Assembly: GCA_018222405.1 (NCBI GenBank)
Contig: JAAFAI010000023.1
Coordinates: 1 to 64,000, forward strand
From: Gammaproteobacteria bacterium
GTDB taxonomy: Bacteria; Pseudomonadota; Gammaproteobacteria; Enterobacterales; Alteromonadaceae
Reading direction: 5' to 3'
DNA: 64,000 nucleotides
Positions 10,401 to 19,501 of this stretch are shown piece by piece. The position numbers and the translations under genes are program-made. The notes under the pieces are model-generated. The model searched no databases. It was not told the DNA's origin and worked only from the letters and a program-made list of their open reading frames with translations. The number at the start of each line of letters is the position of its first letter. The first letter of the stretch is position 1.

Positions 10401-11394
10401 CAGAAGCCGACAATCTTGCATACAGCGGAATAATTTCGGTGTGACGATACTGGCGACGACTCAGTGCATCCTGAGTATCACGAATCTCTCGCTCACCGCT
10501 TAAAAATACCAGAATGTCACCCGGCGGTTCGCGCATCAGTTCGTCCACGGCGTGGATGATCCGCTCCACCTGGTCTGCATCATCCTCGGCATCTTCGGGA
10601 TCGTGATAACGAAGTTCTACCGGGAAGGTTCTGCCACTTACCTCAATAATCGGCGCATCATTGAAATAGCGCGAGAAACGCTCAGGGTCGATAGTTGCCG
10701 AAGTAATAATGACCTTCAGTTCCGGGCGTTTGACCAGCAGTTGCTTAAGGTAACCAATCAGAAAGTCGATATTCAGGCTGCGCTCGTGGGCCTCATCGAT
10801 AATGATGGTGTCGTACTGATTAAGAAAACGGTCCTGCTGCATTTCTGCCAGCAGCATACCGTCGGTCATCAGTTTTACCAGACTGTTGTCGCTGACCTGA
10901 TCAGAAAAGCGAATTTTAAAACCGACCAGATCACCAATGGTGGTATTGAGTTCATCGGCAATGCGGTTGGCCACGCTGCGGGCGGCCAGTCGTCGCGGCT
11001 GAGTGTGGGCAATGGTGCCGGCCACGCCGCGGCCAAGTTCCAGGCAGATTTTAGGGATCTGGGTGGTTTTACCGGAGCCGGTCTCACCGGCGATAATGAC
11101 TACCTGATTGTCGGCGATCGCCTGTTTAATGTCATCTTTTCTGTCGCTGACCGGCAGTGGCGGATAATCGATGTCCGGAATAGACGCCTGGCGCGCCGAG
11201 CATTTGTCCACCGACGCATTAATACGCTCGATGACTTTTGCCAATTGCTGCTGATTGCCCTCATTGGTTAGATCGGCCTTATCCAGCTTTTGTAACTGGC
11301 GACGTAGAGGAAACCTGTCTTTAATAAGACATTGCGGCAATTGACTGAGTAACGCACCGATCGGCGAAGGCTTTGACATAAAAGCAGATAACAT
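7483..11394 (-). CDS. hrpA: ATP-dependent RNA helicase HrpA
   Basis: A DEAH-box RNA helicase of 1303 residues, the expected size for HrpA (E. coli 1300), involved in rescue of stalled or colliding ribosomes. Motif I GETGSGKTTQ, motif II DEAH, motif III SAT, and motif VI QRAGRCGR are all present in order, followed by the helicase-associated HA2/OB region and the long C-terminal DUF3418 domain. An in-frame ATG at codon 6 is an equally possible start because neither has a strong ribosome site. Large antisense open frames inside it are shadows. Confidence 0.96.
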   Translation of the reverse strand: MLSAFMSKPSPIGALLSQLPQCLIKDRFPLRRQLQKLDKADLTNEGNQQQLAKVIERINASVDKCSARQASIPDIDYPPLPVSDRKDDIKQAIADNQVVIIAGETGSGKTTQIPKICLELGRGVAGTIAHTQPRRLAARSVANRIADELNTTIGDLVGFKIRFSDQVSDNSLVKLMTDGMLLAEMQQDRFLNQYDTIIIDEAHERSLNIDFLIGYLKQLLVKRPELKVIITSATIDPERFSRYFNDAPIIEVSGRTFPVELRYHDPEDAEDDADQVERIIHAVDELMREPPGDILVFLSGEREIRDTQDALSRRQYRHTEIIPLYARLSASEQQRIFQSHSGRRIVLSTNVAETSLTVPGIKYVIDPGTARISRYSARSKVQRLPIEPISQASANQRAGRCGRVSEGICIRLYSEQDYDNRPAFTDPEILRTNLASVILQMASLGLGDINQFDFVQPPDSRQINDGFRLLEEIEAITRKKGRVALTKLGRQISRLPVDPRYARMVVAAGEFNALMEVMVIAAGLSIQDPRERPQDKRAQADEAHSEFADKDSDFIALWNLWVAFREQQKALSNSQLRKWCHGHFINYLRMREWQDIVSQLRKSVAEIDLRITSQAADYQAIHQALCSGLLSHVGMKDKDREYLGARNTKFMIFPGSGQAKASPKWIVAAELVETSKLFGRMVAKIEPQWLEALGEHLVKRNYAEPHWSKKRGAVTASERVTLFGLPIVAQRYVTYSQIDPATCHQLFIREALVNGETKLRYAFLEDNQALLELADGWEQKTRRRDLMVDEQILVDFYADKLPVEVNNDAAFKKWLKQQPSTDFLRLTEQDVFREQPGTSAANAFPDVWQQGNITLPLNYHFEPNADDDGVTVSIPLPLLNQVVEDGFDWQVPGLREERVVQLIKSLPKRLRRNFVPAPNYAQAALADMRMQEEKSGKPIKLLDALTTKLLRMTGVRVEPEDWQPEQLDKHLIMHFAVVDADNNVLGRGDDLQALKDRLQGRVKETFEQAATPELERKDITTWDFNTLPASFTQKHGGFEVQAYPALVNHNGRVDIELIAEQEKANALHQQGLNRLLMLGMPSPVNYLEQKLPNKAKLGLYFNPFGQIKALIDDCILAGIDALSHEFQAKQELVIRDKESFDHCLDHVRANINESVLAIAQQVETGLTLAHQCQKKMKGKVSLDMVAGLNHIKQHLGTLVYPGFVAEVGFARLADWNRYIKALARRLEKLPVDPNRDRLQQITLDKVEQAYAAVLNKYHADKVPAELAEVRWMIEELRVSLFAQQLGTAYPISAKRVLSVLEAY

Positions 11395-11524
11395 CCGGAA
11401 ATTAAAAAACGCAGCGATCCTAGAAGAACCGCAACCATTTTTCCAGTCTCAATATCCCGAATGCCAGCCCGCTGGTCTTTTTGCAAGCCAGTATCATTAT
11501 ATAAATCGGACGTTATCGGCCTTA

Positions 11525-11944
11525 TCAGGCGGTTTTTGGGTATTCCGCATGTAAATGTTTATCGATAGCAAACAGGATCTGACTGCGCGTAATGCAGCCT
11601 ACCAACTTGTTATCGCTATTAACTACCGGGTACACCTTAGGTTTTTCAACCAGCAGTTTTTCTGCCACTTCCAGAATCGACATGTCATCACGCACCGTCA
11701 GTACCGGCGTTTTCATGATTTCACCCACGCGACACACCTGCTCACGGTAATAGGTCGATTCCACCATGGCTTTAATGCAGTCCTGTTCGGATAAAAAGCC
11801 ACACAACTGCCCTGCACTATCCAGCACAGGTCCACCGGACTGGTTGTTTTGCAATAGCTTTTCTACCGCTTCAGCCACCGGCATGGACTCAGTGAGCTTG
11901 ACCGGATGCTGACTCATGTATTTACCTACCAGTAACGATTCCAT
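11525..11944 (-). CDS. Tandem CBS-domain protein
   Basis: Two CBS domains fill the 139-residue protein: the first from about residue 5 to 60 (MSQHPVKLTESMPVAEAVE; GFLSEQDCIKAM) and the second from about 70 to 128 (MKTPVLTVRDDMSILEVAEK; GCITRSQIL). Such stand-alone pairs bind adenine nucleotides and act as energy sensors or regulatory subunits; the partner is not evident here. ATG at 11944 sits behind a perfect AGGAGG; an upstream in-frame start 20 codons earlier would put that site inside the gene. Confidence 0.9.
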   Translation of the reverse strand: MESLLVGKYMSQHPVKLTESMPVAEAVEKLLQNNQSGGPVLDSAGQLCGFLSEQDCIKAMVESTYYREQVCRVGEIMKTPVLTVRDDMSILEVAEKLLVEKPKVYPVVNSDNKLVGCITRSQILFAIDKHLHAEYPKTA

Positions 11945-12172
11945 AGATCCTCCTTTGCCACGATTAAACCTTACGCTCTGCTGTGGCGTGATTGTTATTA
12001 TCAAGAGGGTGATAGCGCATACTACAGCTATATAACGGGGCTATTTTGCCCGGCTATTAAGACAGCCTCTGGGGCGTCTTGCCCTGTAATAAGCCTAGTT
12101 CAGAATACGATGAAATGTTAACTTTTTCTTAACACTACTTTGGTCGTAATTAGGGGGTATTTTAGGAGGATG

Positions 12173-12262
12173 AAAAGGTGATTTCAGCAGGCTGAATTAA
12201 CCTGGAAGCACTACCTGTATCACCTTTTAAGGCATTGGGGGCATTAACAGGTGTTAATGCCC
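12173..12262. other. Intergenic hairpins downstream of iaaA
   Basis: The 328-bp gap between the CBS gene and iaaA holds no gene but three inverted repeats. AAAAGGTGAT (12173-12182) pairs with ATCACCTTTT (12219-12228). Inside it, TTCAGC-AG-GCTGAA forms a small stem. GGGCATTAAC (12239-12248) pairs perfectly with GTTAATGCCC (12253-12262), 11 bp past the iaaA stop. The last lacks a T-run, so it is a weak terminator candidate or an mRNA-end stabilising stem for iaaA. Confidence 0.5.
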
Positions 12263-12272
12263 GGTAGCAGTT

Positions 12273-13295
12273 TTACTCAACCCATTCTTTATAGATACCA
12301 ACTTTCACTTTGCCGTCAGTATCGATTTGCGCCCGGTACATACCGGCAGAATTAAACACCGCGGCAATATTGCCATCGTGGTCAATGGCGATAATACCGC
12401 CATCGCCGCCGGCTTCAACCAGCACATCGTTAATCACTGCATTGGCCGCTTCATCAAGGCTGACGCCGGTATATTTCATCCGTGAGCAAATGTCTGCAGC
12501 TACATGGTAGCGAATAAAATACTCACCATGGCCGGTGGCTGATACCGCACAGCTGCTATTATCAGCCCAGGTACCGGCACCAATGACCGGCGAGTCACCA
12601 ATGCGGCCATAACGCTTGGCTGTCATGCCGCCGGTGGACGTGCCAGCCACCAGGTTACCCTGCTTATCGATTACTACAGCACCAACCGTGCCGAAGCGCT
12701 CATTGCCCTGTTGGCCACCGTAAGCAATCCCTGCCTTTAAAATTCGTTCCCGGGCTTTTTCCAGCGCTTTGTAGCGACGTTCAGTATCGAAAATATGGTT
12801 ATCGACCGGCTCCATGCCGCGCGTCAAGGCAAATTCTTCGGCGCCTTTACCGCTTAACATAACATGGGGAGAATGCTCCATCACCGCTTGTGCTGCGGCA
12901 ATCGGGCTGGCGATGGTTTTAACGCCTGCTACAGCGCCAGCGTTTAACGTACCACCATGCATCATGGAGGCATCCAGCTCATGTTCGCCTTCAAAAGTGT
13001 ATACCGCGCCAATACCAGCATTAAACAGTGGCGATTGCTCCAGCACCTGAATGGTTTCTACCACGGCGGTTTCACCATCTACACCGGCCTGGAGTAACGT
13101 GTAACCCTTTTTTACTGCTTCGGTGAGTTTCTCAACGTAGGCTTTCTCACGCTCCGGTGTCATGTTTTTTTTCAGTATCGTGCCGGCACCGCCGTGGATA
13201 ACAATGGCAACATCCGCCGCCATAGCCTGAAAGGATAAACCCAGTGCGCACAAAGAAGCGGCGAGAAGAGGTTTGATAGATACATTATTCAACAT
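12273..13295 (-). CDS. Periplasmic isoaspartyl peptidase / plant-type L-asparaginase
   Basis: An Ntn-hydrolase that cleaves isoaspartyl dipeptides and L-asparagine after autoprocessing into two subunits. The nucleophile is T203 in the FGTVGAVV motif, with TSTGG and GDSPVIGAG substrate-binding loops downstream. The amino end is a clear Sec signal peptide (cleavage after AMA, residue 27), so the enzyme should be periplasmic, unlike E. coli IaaA. The 340-residue length is normal with the leader. The ATG has GGGGAA six bases upstream. It is a single-gene unit. Confidence 0.93.
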   Translation of the reverse strand: MLNNVSIKPLLAASLCALGLSFQAMAADVAIVIHGGAGTILKKNMTPEREKAYVEKLTEAVKKGYTLLQAGVDGETAVVETIQVLEQSPLFNAGIGAVYTFEGEHELDASMMHGGTLNAGAVAGVKTIASPIAAAQAVMEHSPHVMLSGKGAEEFALTRGMEPVDNHIFDTERRYKALEKARERILKAGIAYGGQQGNERFGTVGAVVIDKQGNLVAGTSTGGMTAKRYGRIGDSPVIGAGTWADNSSCAVSATGHGEYFIRYHVAADICSRMKYTGVSLDEAANAVINDVLVEAGGDGGIIAIDHDGNIAAVFNSAGMYRAQIDTDGKVKVGIYKEWVE

Positions 13296-13484
13296 TAGTG
13301 GTTCCCCAAATTTATTATCGTTGTGTAATTTACTCTACTGCCTATCGCCTGCAGGTACCAGAGTCATTCACCCTGCAAGGCCGGGACTTCCTCCCGAACA
13401 CGGATTTTCTGGCTTCTCCCCCGGTTAACCATGTTAGGATATCGCTATAAAAGCAAAAGCGTTACGGATTAATCGACCTAAACC

Positions 13485-14924
13485 ATGAGTACTACCACTT
13501 CTGCAACTTTTCTCTGGCACGATTACGAAACCTGGGGAGTCAGCCCGCAAAAAGACCAGCCGAGTCAGTTCGCTGCCATCCGCACCGATCAGGATCTCAA
13601 TGAGGTGGGCAGACCCATTAATATAATGTGCCGCATTAGCAACGATTACCTGCCCCACCCCCAGGCCGCACTGGTGACTAAGCTGACACCACAACACACC
13701 CTGCGGGATGGTATGACGGAAGCAGACTTTGCCGCCAAGGTACATCAGGCCATGAGCGAACCCAATACCTGCGTAGTGGGCTACAACAGTATTCGCTTCG
13801 ATGATGAAGTGAGTCGCTACATGTTTTATCGAAACTTTTACGACCCGTATGGCCGGGAATGGCAAAACGGTAACAGTCGCTGGGATATCATCGATCTGGT
13901 CAGAGCCTGCTACGCGCTCCGCCCCCAGGGCATTGAATGGCCACTAAGGGAAGACGGTAGCCCGAGCTTTAAGCTTGAGTTACTCACCGCAGCAAACGGT
14001 ATCGACCATGGCCAGGCACACGATGCCCTGGCCGATGTGCGGGCCACCATTGCCCTGGCTCGTCTGATAAAAGAAAAACAGCCTAAGCTATTCGACTATG
14101 CTTTCTCGTTACGCCAGAAAGCCCAGGTAATTAAACAAATAAACCTGCAGCAGCTCACCCCACTGGTACATGTATCATCGAAGATCCCCGCCAGTCAGGG
14201 CTGTTGCACGTGGATCCTGCCGGTAGCGCAGCATCCCACCAATCCCAATGCAATTATTTGCGTGGACTTAAGCAAAGATCCACAAGCCATTTTAAGCGAG
14301 AATGCCGAAACCTTGCGTAGCCTGCTTTATGCGCGCCAGGAGAGCTTTGAGGAAGGCCAGCAACGCCCGGGTATTAAGCTTATCCACGTTAACCGTTCGC
14401 CGTTTATTACTACCGCCAAGGCGCTGACCGAAGACAATGCCGATCGCCTGGGCCTGGACCGTGAACAGTGCCTGGAGAATTACAAACGCCTGGCCGAAGA
14501 TACCGCATGGCGGGATACCCTGATTGAGCTTTACAATGAGCCCCATGAAGATAGTGAAGTCGATGCCGATCATGCGCTCTATAGCGGCGGTTTTTTAACT
14601 AACGAAGAGAAGCACTGGTGCGATGATGTGCGAGAGGCTCAGCCTGAGCAGCTCAGTGTACTGGCCGAGCGCATGCAAAACCCCAAACTAAAGACCCTGC
14701 TGTTTCGTTATCGGGCCAGAAACTACCCGCATACGCTGACGTTTGAGGAAAGCCAGCGCTGGCAGCAGCACCGCCAATTTAGATTGACAGCGCCAGATTC
14801 TCCGGCCAGTATCACTATAGATGCTTACCTGCTGGAGCTGGAACAACTGGCCATGCAACATGCAGAAAATCACGAGCACAAAGCGATATTAAAAGCGTTA
14901 TACGATTACGCACAAAATTTGTAG
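13485..14924 (+). CDS. sbcB: Exodeoxyribonuclease I
   Basis: Processive 3'-5' single-strand DNA exonuclease acting in recombination and mismatch repair. The 479 residues match the family (E. coli 475). The DEDDh exonuclease domain shows WHDYETWG (Exo I), VVGYNSIRFDDEVSRYMFYRNFYDPY (Exo II) and HDALADVRATIALA (Exo III). The SH3-like and C-terminal helical domains follow, including FRYRARNYPHTLT near the end. It is a single gene with a weak ribosome site. Confidence 0.96.
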   Translation: MSTTTSATFLWHDYETWGVSPQKDQPSQFAAIRTDQDLNEVGRPINIMCRISNDYLPHPQAALVTKLTPQHTLRDGMTEADFAAKVHQAMSEPNTCVVGYNSIRFDDEVSRYMFYRNFYDPYGREWQNGNSRWDIIDLVRACYALRPQGIEWPLREDGSPSFKLELLTAANGIDHGQAHDALADVRATIALARLIKEKQPKLFDYAFSLRQKAQVIKQINLQQLTPLVHVSSKIPASQGCCTWILPVAQHPTNPNAIICVDLSKDPQAILSENAETLRSLLYARQESFEEGQQRPGIKLIHVNRSPFITTAKALTEDNADRLGLDREQCLENYKRLAEDTAWRDTLIELYNEPHEDSEVDADHALYSGGFLTNEEKHWCDDVREAQPEQLSVLAERMQNPKLKTLLFRYRARNYPHTLTFEESQRWQQHRQFRLTAPDSPASITIDAYLLELEQLAMQHAENHEHKAILKALYDYAQNL

Positions 14925-15031
14925 TATTTGTGTAGGGTCAACCGCTACAGAAATACCCAAAATTGCAGATATAGAATAATAATAACGACGACTTGTTCAC
15001 ATGCGCGCAGCGCTAACAGACAGGAATGGCA

Positions 15032-16690
15032 ATGCAAGGTGTAAATTTTTCTTTCGATACCAACCGGGAAAACGTAACGTTAACTATCTCCCCCGGTGAA
15101 TTGGAACAGGAGCTCTCGGCAGAAGAGGTTCATAAAGCACTGTGTGAACAGGGCTTTGATGAAGTCTATTTGTCTGAGAATGCCATCAAGACAGCCTGTG
15201 ATAAGGCTAATCACCTGTTCAAAACCCGTGACAGCTCACAACAGGTGGTTGAACAGGTTGGCGAACGACGCCATACCGAAGTTGAGTTTCGCATTAGCGA
15301 AGACAATATGAGCGCCTATGCCATTCTCACAGCGCCTCACGGCGGCCAGTTGCCGCGGGCTGAACAAATCCAGGTTATGGCAAAAAATAATGGTATTCGT
15401 CGCGGTGTGGGCATCAAACGCATTCGCTCATTGCTTGAAAAAGTCGCCGAAGCAGAGCCTGGCAGTCATGTTGAAGGTGAGATAGCCAAAGGGCTACCGC
15501 CTCGCGACGGCCACTCATCTAAACAGGTGCCATTGGTCCCCAACGCGCTGGAACGCGTACTCAAACCTCAGGCCAAAACCGATAAAAAAGTCGATTTACG
15601 TAACCTTGGTGAAATTGTCTGCGTTAAAGCCGGCGCCGAAGTGTTACGTCGGGAAGCGCCGGGCAAAGGCCGCCATGGCTTTGATGTGCGCGGCAACGTG
15701 CTGCCATCAAAAATTGGTGACTGGGTACCACTCAATCTGGGCAGTGGCACCGCACTTAGCGATCACGATGAAAACCTGGTGGTTTCTACCATTGCGGGCA
15801 TGCCCAAATACAGCAACATGGTGATGCAGGTAGACGATACCTTTATTTGCCAGGGCGTTAACGTGGGTACCGGCCATATCACCTATGAAGGTTCTGTGCT
15901 GGTTAATGGCGACGTGACAGAAAATATGATTGTCAAAGCCAAAGGGGATGTCACCGTTAATGGCTTTGCCGAGTCTGCCCACATCCAGGCTGATGGCGAT
16001 GTCATCATCACTGAAGGGGCGATGGGTAAACAATCCGATGATCATAACGAATATACCTGCACTATCCAGGCGGGAGGCAGTGTTTACCTGCAACACGGAC
16101 AAGGGCTCGACATTATCTGTGGTGGCAACCTGAATGTAGGCCGCCAGCTTGCCCATTGCCGGGTTATTACCGGTGGCCAGATTGTGGTTGGACAGCCGGA
16201 TAACCCTCAGGGTAATCTGTTTGCCTGCGAAATCAGCAGCCATGGCCCGGTCATCGCCGGTACCGTGGGCGCAGTCTCTGGCAGTACTTTGCGCATTGAT
16301 TTCAGCATGGGCTTTAATCAACTCCAGGCCCGTAAAGACAGTTTTGAGGACCTGCTGCGTCAGCTCCGCGGCAATACTGAACGGCACAAACAGAAAATTG
16401 ACAACATCAATAACCGGGTTGTGCCCAAATCCTTACTCAGCAAGGTCGACGAAGCCAGGGAAATGCTCAAAAACGAGTCAAACCTGCTGACCTGGATGGA
16501 AAGTAAAGCGGTCGAGATGTCACAGGCGAAACAGCAGTATCAGGAAGCCGCTAAACTGATTGCTAACAAAAAGCTGTACTCTGGCGTGTCGGTGAAACTG
16601 AATAACCGTAACTGGCGTTCCGAACGGGAATACGACCGGGCGCAAGTCAGTTACGATATGCACCAGTGGAAATACGAACCACTGGTTTAG
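15032..16690 (+). CDS. FapA/DUF342 family protein
   Basis: A 552-residue protein of the FapA (DUF342) family. The conserved core includes the GRHGFDVRG and GDVTENMIVKAKGDVTVNGFAESAHIQADGDV regions, the latter a right-handed beta-helix of polymer-forming type, followed by a coiled coil (about residues 430-510). Family members in vibrios and Shewanella affect motility or cell-surface properties; the role here is unknown. I use the second ATG (15032) because AGGA at 15022-15025 is six bases away from it but abuts the first ATG at 15026. Confidence 0.85.
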   Translation: MQGVNFSFDTNRENVTLTISPGELEQELSAEEVHKALCEQGFDEVYLSENAIKTACDKANHLFKTRDSSQQVVEQVGERRHTEVEFRISEDNMSAYAILTAPHGGQLPRAEQIQVMAKNNGIRRGVGIKRIRSLLEKVAEAEPGSHVEGEIAKGLPPRDGHSSKQVPLVPNALERVLKPQAKTDKKVDLRNLGEIVCVKAGAEVLRREAPGKGRHGFDVRGNVLPSKIGDWVPLNLGSGTALSDHDENLVVSTIAGMPKYSNMVMQVDDTFICQGVNVGTGHITYEGSVLVNGDVTENMIVKAKGDVTVNGFAESAHIQADGDVIITEGAMGKQSDDHNEYTCTIQAGGSVYLQHGQGLDIICGGNLNVGRQLAHCRVITGGQIVVGQPDNPQGNLFACEISSHGPVIAGTVGAVSGSTLRIDFSMGFNQLQARKDSFEDLLRQLRGNTERHKQKIDNINNRVVPKSLLSKVDEAREMLKNESNLLTWMESKAVEMSQAKQQYQEAAKLIANKKLYSGVSVKLNNRNWRSEREYDRAQVSYDMHQWKYEPLV

Positions 16691-16698
16691 TCAAAATT

Positions 16699-16728
16699 AA
16701 AAAGGGCAGCTTGACGCTGCCCTTTTTA
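16699..16728. terminator. Bidirectional rho-independent terminator
   Basis: AAAAGGGCAGC pairs with GCTGCCCTTTT across a TTGAC loop, with a T-run after the stem on the plus strand and on the minus strand. It lies between the converging FapA-type gene and the GGDEF-like gene and can serve both. Confidence 0.9.
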
Positions 16729-16746
16729 ATTCTAAGCTGAAGTCTC

Positions 16747-18165
16747 TCAGGTTTCCGCTATCATCACCTTACCACTATGATGGCGACGCGCCAGGTATAA
16801 CGCCTGACTGGCTCTTTCGTACCAGTCGGCAAAGGTTTCACCTTCCTGCAGAGCGGCAAGGCCAATCGAGAAAGGTAATAAACGAATGTCATCCCGTGGA
16901 TGCGTTTCAATGGCATCCTTTAATCGTTCAGCCAGAATTTTCGATGCTGCTATAGGCGTTTGCGGGCACAGGATAATAATTTGTTCAGCACTCCAGCGAC
17001 CAGCTATATCAACCTCCCGTACACTGCGCAGGCACACTCTGGCCAGCTCACGCATGCCCTCTTCCGAGAATGGTTTATCGCCGGGGTTTGGCCGCACATT
17101 CTGGGTAGAAAAATCAAACAGGATCAGCGTAGCGGCAGTGTGGAAGCGGTTAAAACGAGACACCTCATCCTCAGCCCGGTGCAACATAAAATTGCGGTTA
17201 TACAGATTGGTGGCGGTATCATGAGAGGATAAAAACTCCAGCATGCGATTTTTTTCCAGTAATACCGACTGCAGGTTTTCCATTTCTTCCTGCTTTGAGC
17301 GTAATTCCCGGCTGTATCTGCGCATGATATTTCGTCGCCAGAACAACGTGGCCAGGATCACCGCAACACAGGCAATGCCCAGCACCGCCAAACGAAAGTC
17401 CTGATGGTACTGGCGCTTCACGTTACTCCAGCGTTTATAAATATCCACCCGGGCGGCTTCCGGAATGCGTTCAATGGCGTCGTTAATCTGGACAACCAGC
17501 TCCGGGTAAGCTTTGTTTACGCCCATGCGTAGCGAGTTATAGGGTTCGGCATAGCCGACGATGGCCATTTCCTGCATGTTCATTTTATTCAGTTCTGAGT
17601 TAATACTCAGCAGCGCGCCGGCAAAGACATCAACGTCACCACTGCTTAATGCTCTTAGCCCCTCCCCTTCGCTATCGAACAGCTGTAAGCTGAGCTGCGA
17701 ATAATAACGGGTCAGGTAATCGGCCAGAAAAGAATCTTTTGCCACACCCACCAATTGATTATTAAGCCCTTCCAGGCCCTGATACATCACTTTAGCATCA
17801 CGGGCAATCAGCACATTCGGCGACTGAAAGTATGGCACCGTAAAATCGAGGTATACATTGCGGTGGGCAGAACTGTTGAGCATCGAAATCAGCATGCAAC
17901 GGCCGGTTTGCACATACTCAAGTGACTGACGGAAAGAATCGGTTTTAACCAGTTTAAAATTCAGGTTGCCCAGCTCCCCGATTAGTTTGAGGTAGTCGGC
18001 AGAAATCCCCACATGTTTGTCATTGCGGAGCATTTCATAAGGAACCCAGGCCGGGTCAATACAGTAGGTTACCGATTTTGGGCTGGCACTTGCCTTACCT
18101 GCAAAATTAGCAACGCAGATAACAAAGCAAAGCGTAAATACTGTTCGTAACTTGAACATCACCAT
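16747..18165 (-). CDS. Periplasmic solute-binding sensor with degenerate GGDEF domain
   Basis: Signal peptide (cleavage after KASA), then a bacterial SBP_bac_3-type periplasmic domain (about residues 30-255: YCIDPAWVPYEML, VDVFAGALLSINSELNK), one transmembrane helix, a short coiled coil and a C-terminal GGDEF fold (HDTATNLYNRNFMLHR onwards). The active-site GG[DE]EF is replaced by SAEQI (DNA 16978-16992), so diguanylate cyclase activity is doubtful; it may bind GTP or act as a scaffold. The start at 18165 keeps the signal peptide; ATG at 18159 is also possible and the longer TTG start at 18189 is unlikely. Confidence 0.85.
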   Translation of the reverse strand: MVMFKLRTVFTLCFVICVANFAGKASASPKSVTYCIDPAWVPYEMLRNDKHVGISADYLKLIGELGNLNFKLVKTDSFRQSLEYVQTGRCMLISMLNSSAHRNVYLDFTVPYFQSPNVLIARDAKVMYQGLEGLNNQLVGVAKDSFLADYLTRYYSQLSLQLFDSEGEGLRALSSGDVDVFAGALLSINSELNKMNMQEMAIVGYAEPYNSLRMGVNKAYPELVVQINDAIERIPEAARVDIYKRWSNVKRQYHQDFRLAVLGIACVAVILATLFWRRNIMRRYSRELRSKQEEMENLQSVLLEKNRMLEFLSSHDTATNLYNRNFMLHRAEDEVSRFNRFHTAATLILFDFSTQNVRPNPGDKPFSEEGMRELARVCLRSVREVDIAGRWSAEQIIILCPQTPIAASKILAERLKDAIETHPRDDIRLLPFSIGLAALQEGETFADWYERASQALYLARRHHSGKVMIAET

Positions 18166-18273
18166 GTCATTTATTCTTGTTTTTACCAAGTATGCGTTGC
18201 AGCGTGCCTTAAATCAACTCATTGAAACAATTACGAATAAAATCAATGTAATGTTCAGATATTTCTGATCGTT

Positions 18274-18309
18274 AAATGAACACAGGGCCGCCTGAAGCTG
18301 GCCCTGTGC
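18274..18309 (-). terminator. Candidate terminator of the thiolase gene
   Basis: CACAGGGCC (18281-18289) pairs with GGCCCTGTG (18300-18308) around a 10-base loop, 17 bp past the thiolase stop. The following T-run on the minus strand is short and interrupted (TTCATTT), so termination may be partial. Confidence 0.65.
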
Positions 18310-18325
18310 TACTGATGGCTCAGTT

Positions 18326-19501
18326 TTACAGCATTTCTACTGCCAGTGCCACACCTTCACCGCCACCGATGCACAGTGAGGCAATACCTTTACTCAGGCC
18401 TTTTTGTTTAAGACCGTGCAACAAGGTAACCAGGATACGGGCACCAGAGGCACCGATCGGGTGACCCAACGCGCACGCACCACCCTTAATGTTAACCTTG
18501 CTTTCATCCAGACCAAGTTTTTTAATGGCCAGCATGGTCACCATGGCAAATGCTTCGTTGATCTCAAACAGATCCACATCGTCTTTAGCCCACCCGGCTT
18601 TTTCCAGTACTTTTTCCATCGCGCCCACCGGAGCAACAGTAAAGTCTTCCGGTGCAATAGAGTTTGTTGCATGGGCTACGACTTTAGCCAGTGGCGTTAA
18701 GCCCAGCTCAGCCGCTTTTGACTCACTCATCACCAACAGCGCTGCAGCACCATCAGAGATAGAGCTTGAGTTAGCGGCAGTAACTGTACCATCGCGCTTG
18801 AATGCGGGGCGCAGAGACGGAATTTTGTCAGGGCGAGCAGAACCCGGGCCTTCGTCGGTGTCTACCACTACATCACCTTTACGGGTAGCAATGGTTACCG
18901 GCACAATTTCATCACCAAAGGTACCACTGTTAATAGCTTCGTTGGCTTTCGACAATGAACCAATCGCAAATTCATCCATCATTTCACGGGTCAGGCCCTC
19001 TGCATCGGCAGTTGCCTGGGCAAAACAACCCATGGCCTGGCCATCGTAGGCATTTTCCAGCCCGTCCATCATCATGTGATCAAGCACTTTGCCATGACCC
19101 ATGCGATAGCCGCCACGCGCTTTAGGCAACAAATACGGAGCACCACTCATGCTTTCCATACCACCGGCAACAACCACTCCGGCACTGCCCGACTGAATCA
19201 TGTCGGATGCCAGCATTACAGCTTTTAAACCTGAACCACATACTTTGTTAATGGTTAACACGCCTGCCGATAACGGTAATTCTGCTTTCAGTGAAGCCTG
19301 TCTGGCCGGTGATTGTCCCAAACCTGCTGGCAGTACGCAGCCCATAATGACTTCGTCTACCGCAGCAACATCAATATCACCGCATGCTGCTTTTATCGCT
19401 TCTGCGCCTAAATCAGTGGCTGGCAGCGTTGACAGCGATCCCATAAAACCGCCCATGGGAGTACGTTTCGCAGCTACAATAACGACAGATTCTTTACTCA
19501 T
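18326..19501 (-). CDS. Acetyl-CoA C-acetyltransferase (thiolase)
   Basis: A biosynthetic/degradative thiolase of 391 residues that interconverts acetoacetyl-CoA and two acetyl-CoA. The catalytic residues are C88 (NKVCGSGLKAVM), H347 (GHPIGASG) and C377 (CIGGGEG). It is divergent from liuR, so it may share regulation with the leucine pathway, whose end product acetoacetate feeds this enzyme once activated to its CoA ester. The ATG has AAGGAA four bases upstream. Confidence 0.93.
   Translation of the reverse strand: MSKESVVIVAAKRTPMGGFMGSLSTLPATDLGAEAIKAACGDIDVAAVDEVIMGCVLPAGLGQSPARQASLKAELPLSAGVLTINKVCGSGLKAVMLASDMIQSGSAGVVVAGGMESMSGAPYLLPKARGGYRMGHGKVLDHMMMDGLENAYDGQAMGCFAQATADAEGLTREMMDEFAIGSLSKANEAINSGTFGDEIVPVTIATRKGDVVVDTDEGPGSARPDKIPSLRPAFKRDGTVTAANSSSISDGAAALLVMSESKAAELGLTPLAKVVAHATNSIAPEDFTVAPVGAMEKVLEKAGWAKDDVDLFEINEAFAMVTMLAIKKLGLDESKVNIKGGACALGHPIGASGARILVTLLHGLKQKGLSKGIASLCIGGGEGVALAVEML

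Noticed and set aside
10552-11271. Plus-strand open frame of 239 codons inside hrpA
   Set aside because: Antisense to the helicase core (Walker A, DEAH) of hrpA; a composition shadow with no ribosome site.
15707-16387. Minus-strand open frame of 226 codons inside the FapA-type gene
   Set aside because: Antisense to conserved beta-helix coding sequence; no family features.
18489-19049. Plus-strand open frame of 186 codons inside the thiolase gene
   Set aside because: Ser/Ala-rich translation of the opposite strand of a well-recognised enzyme.
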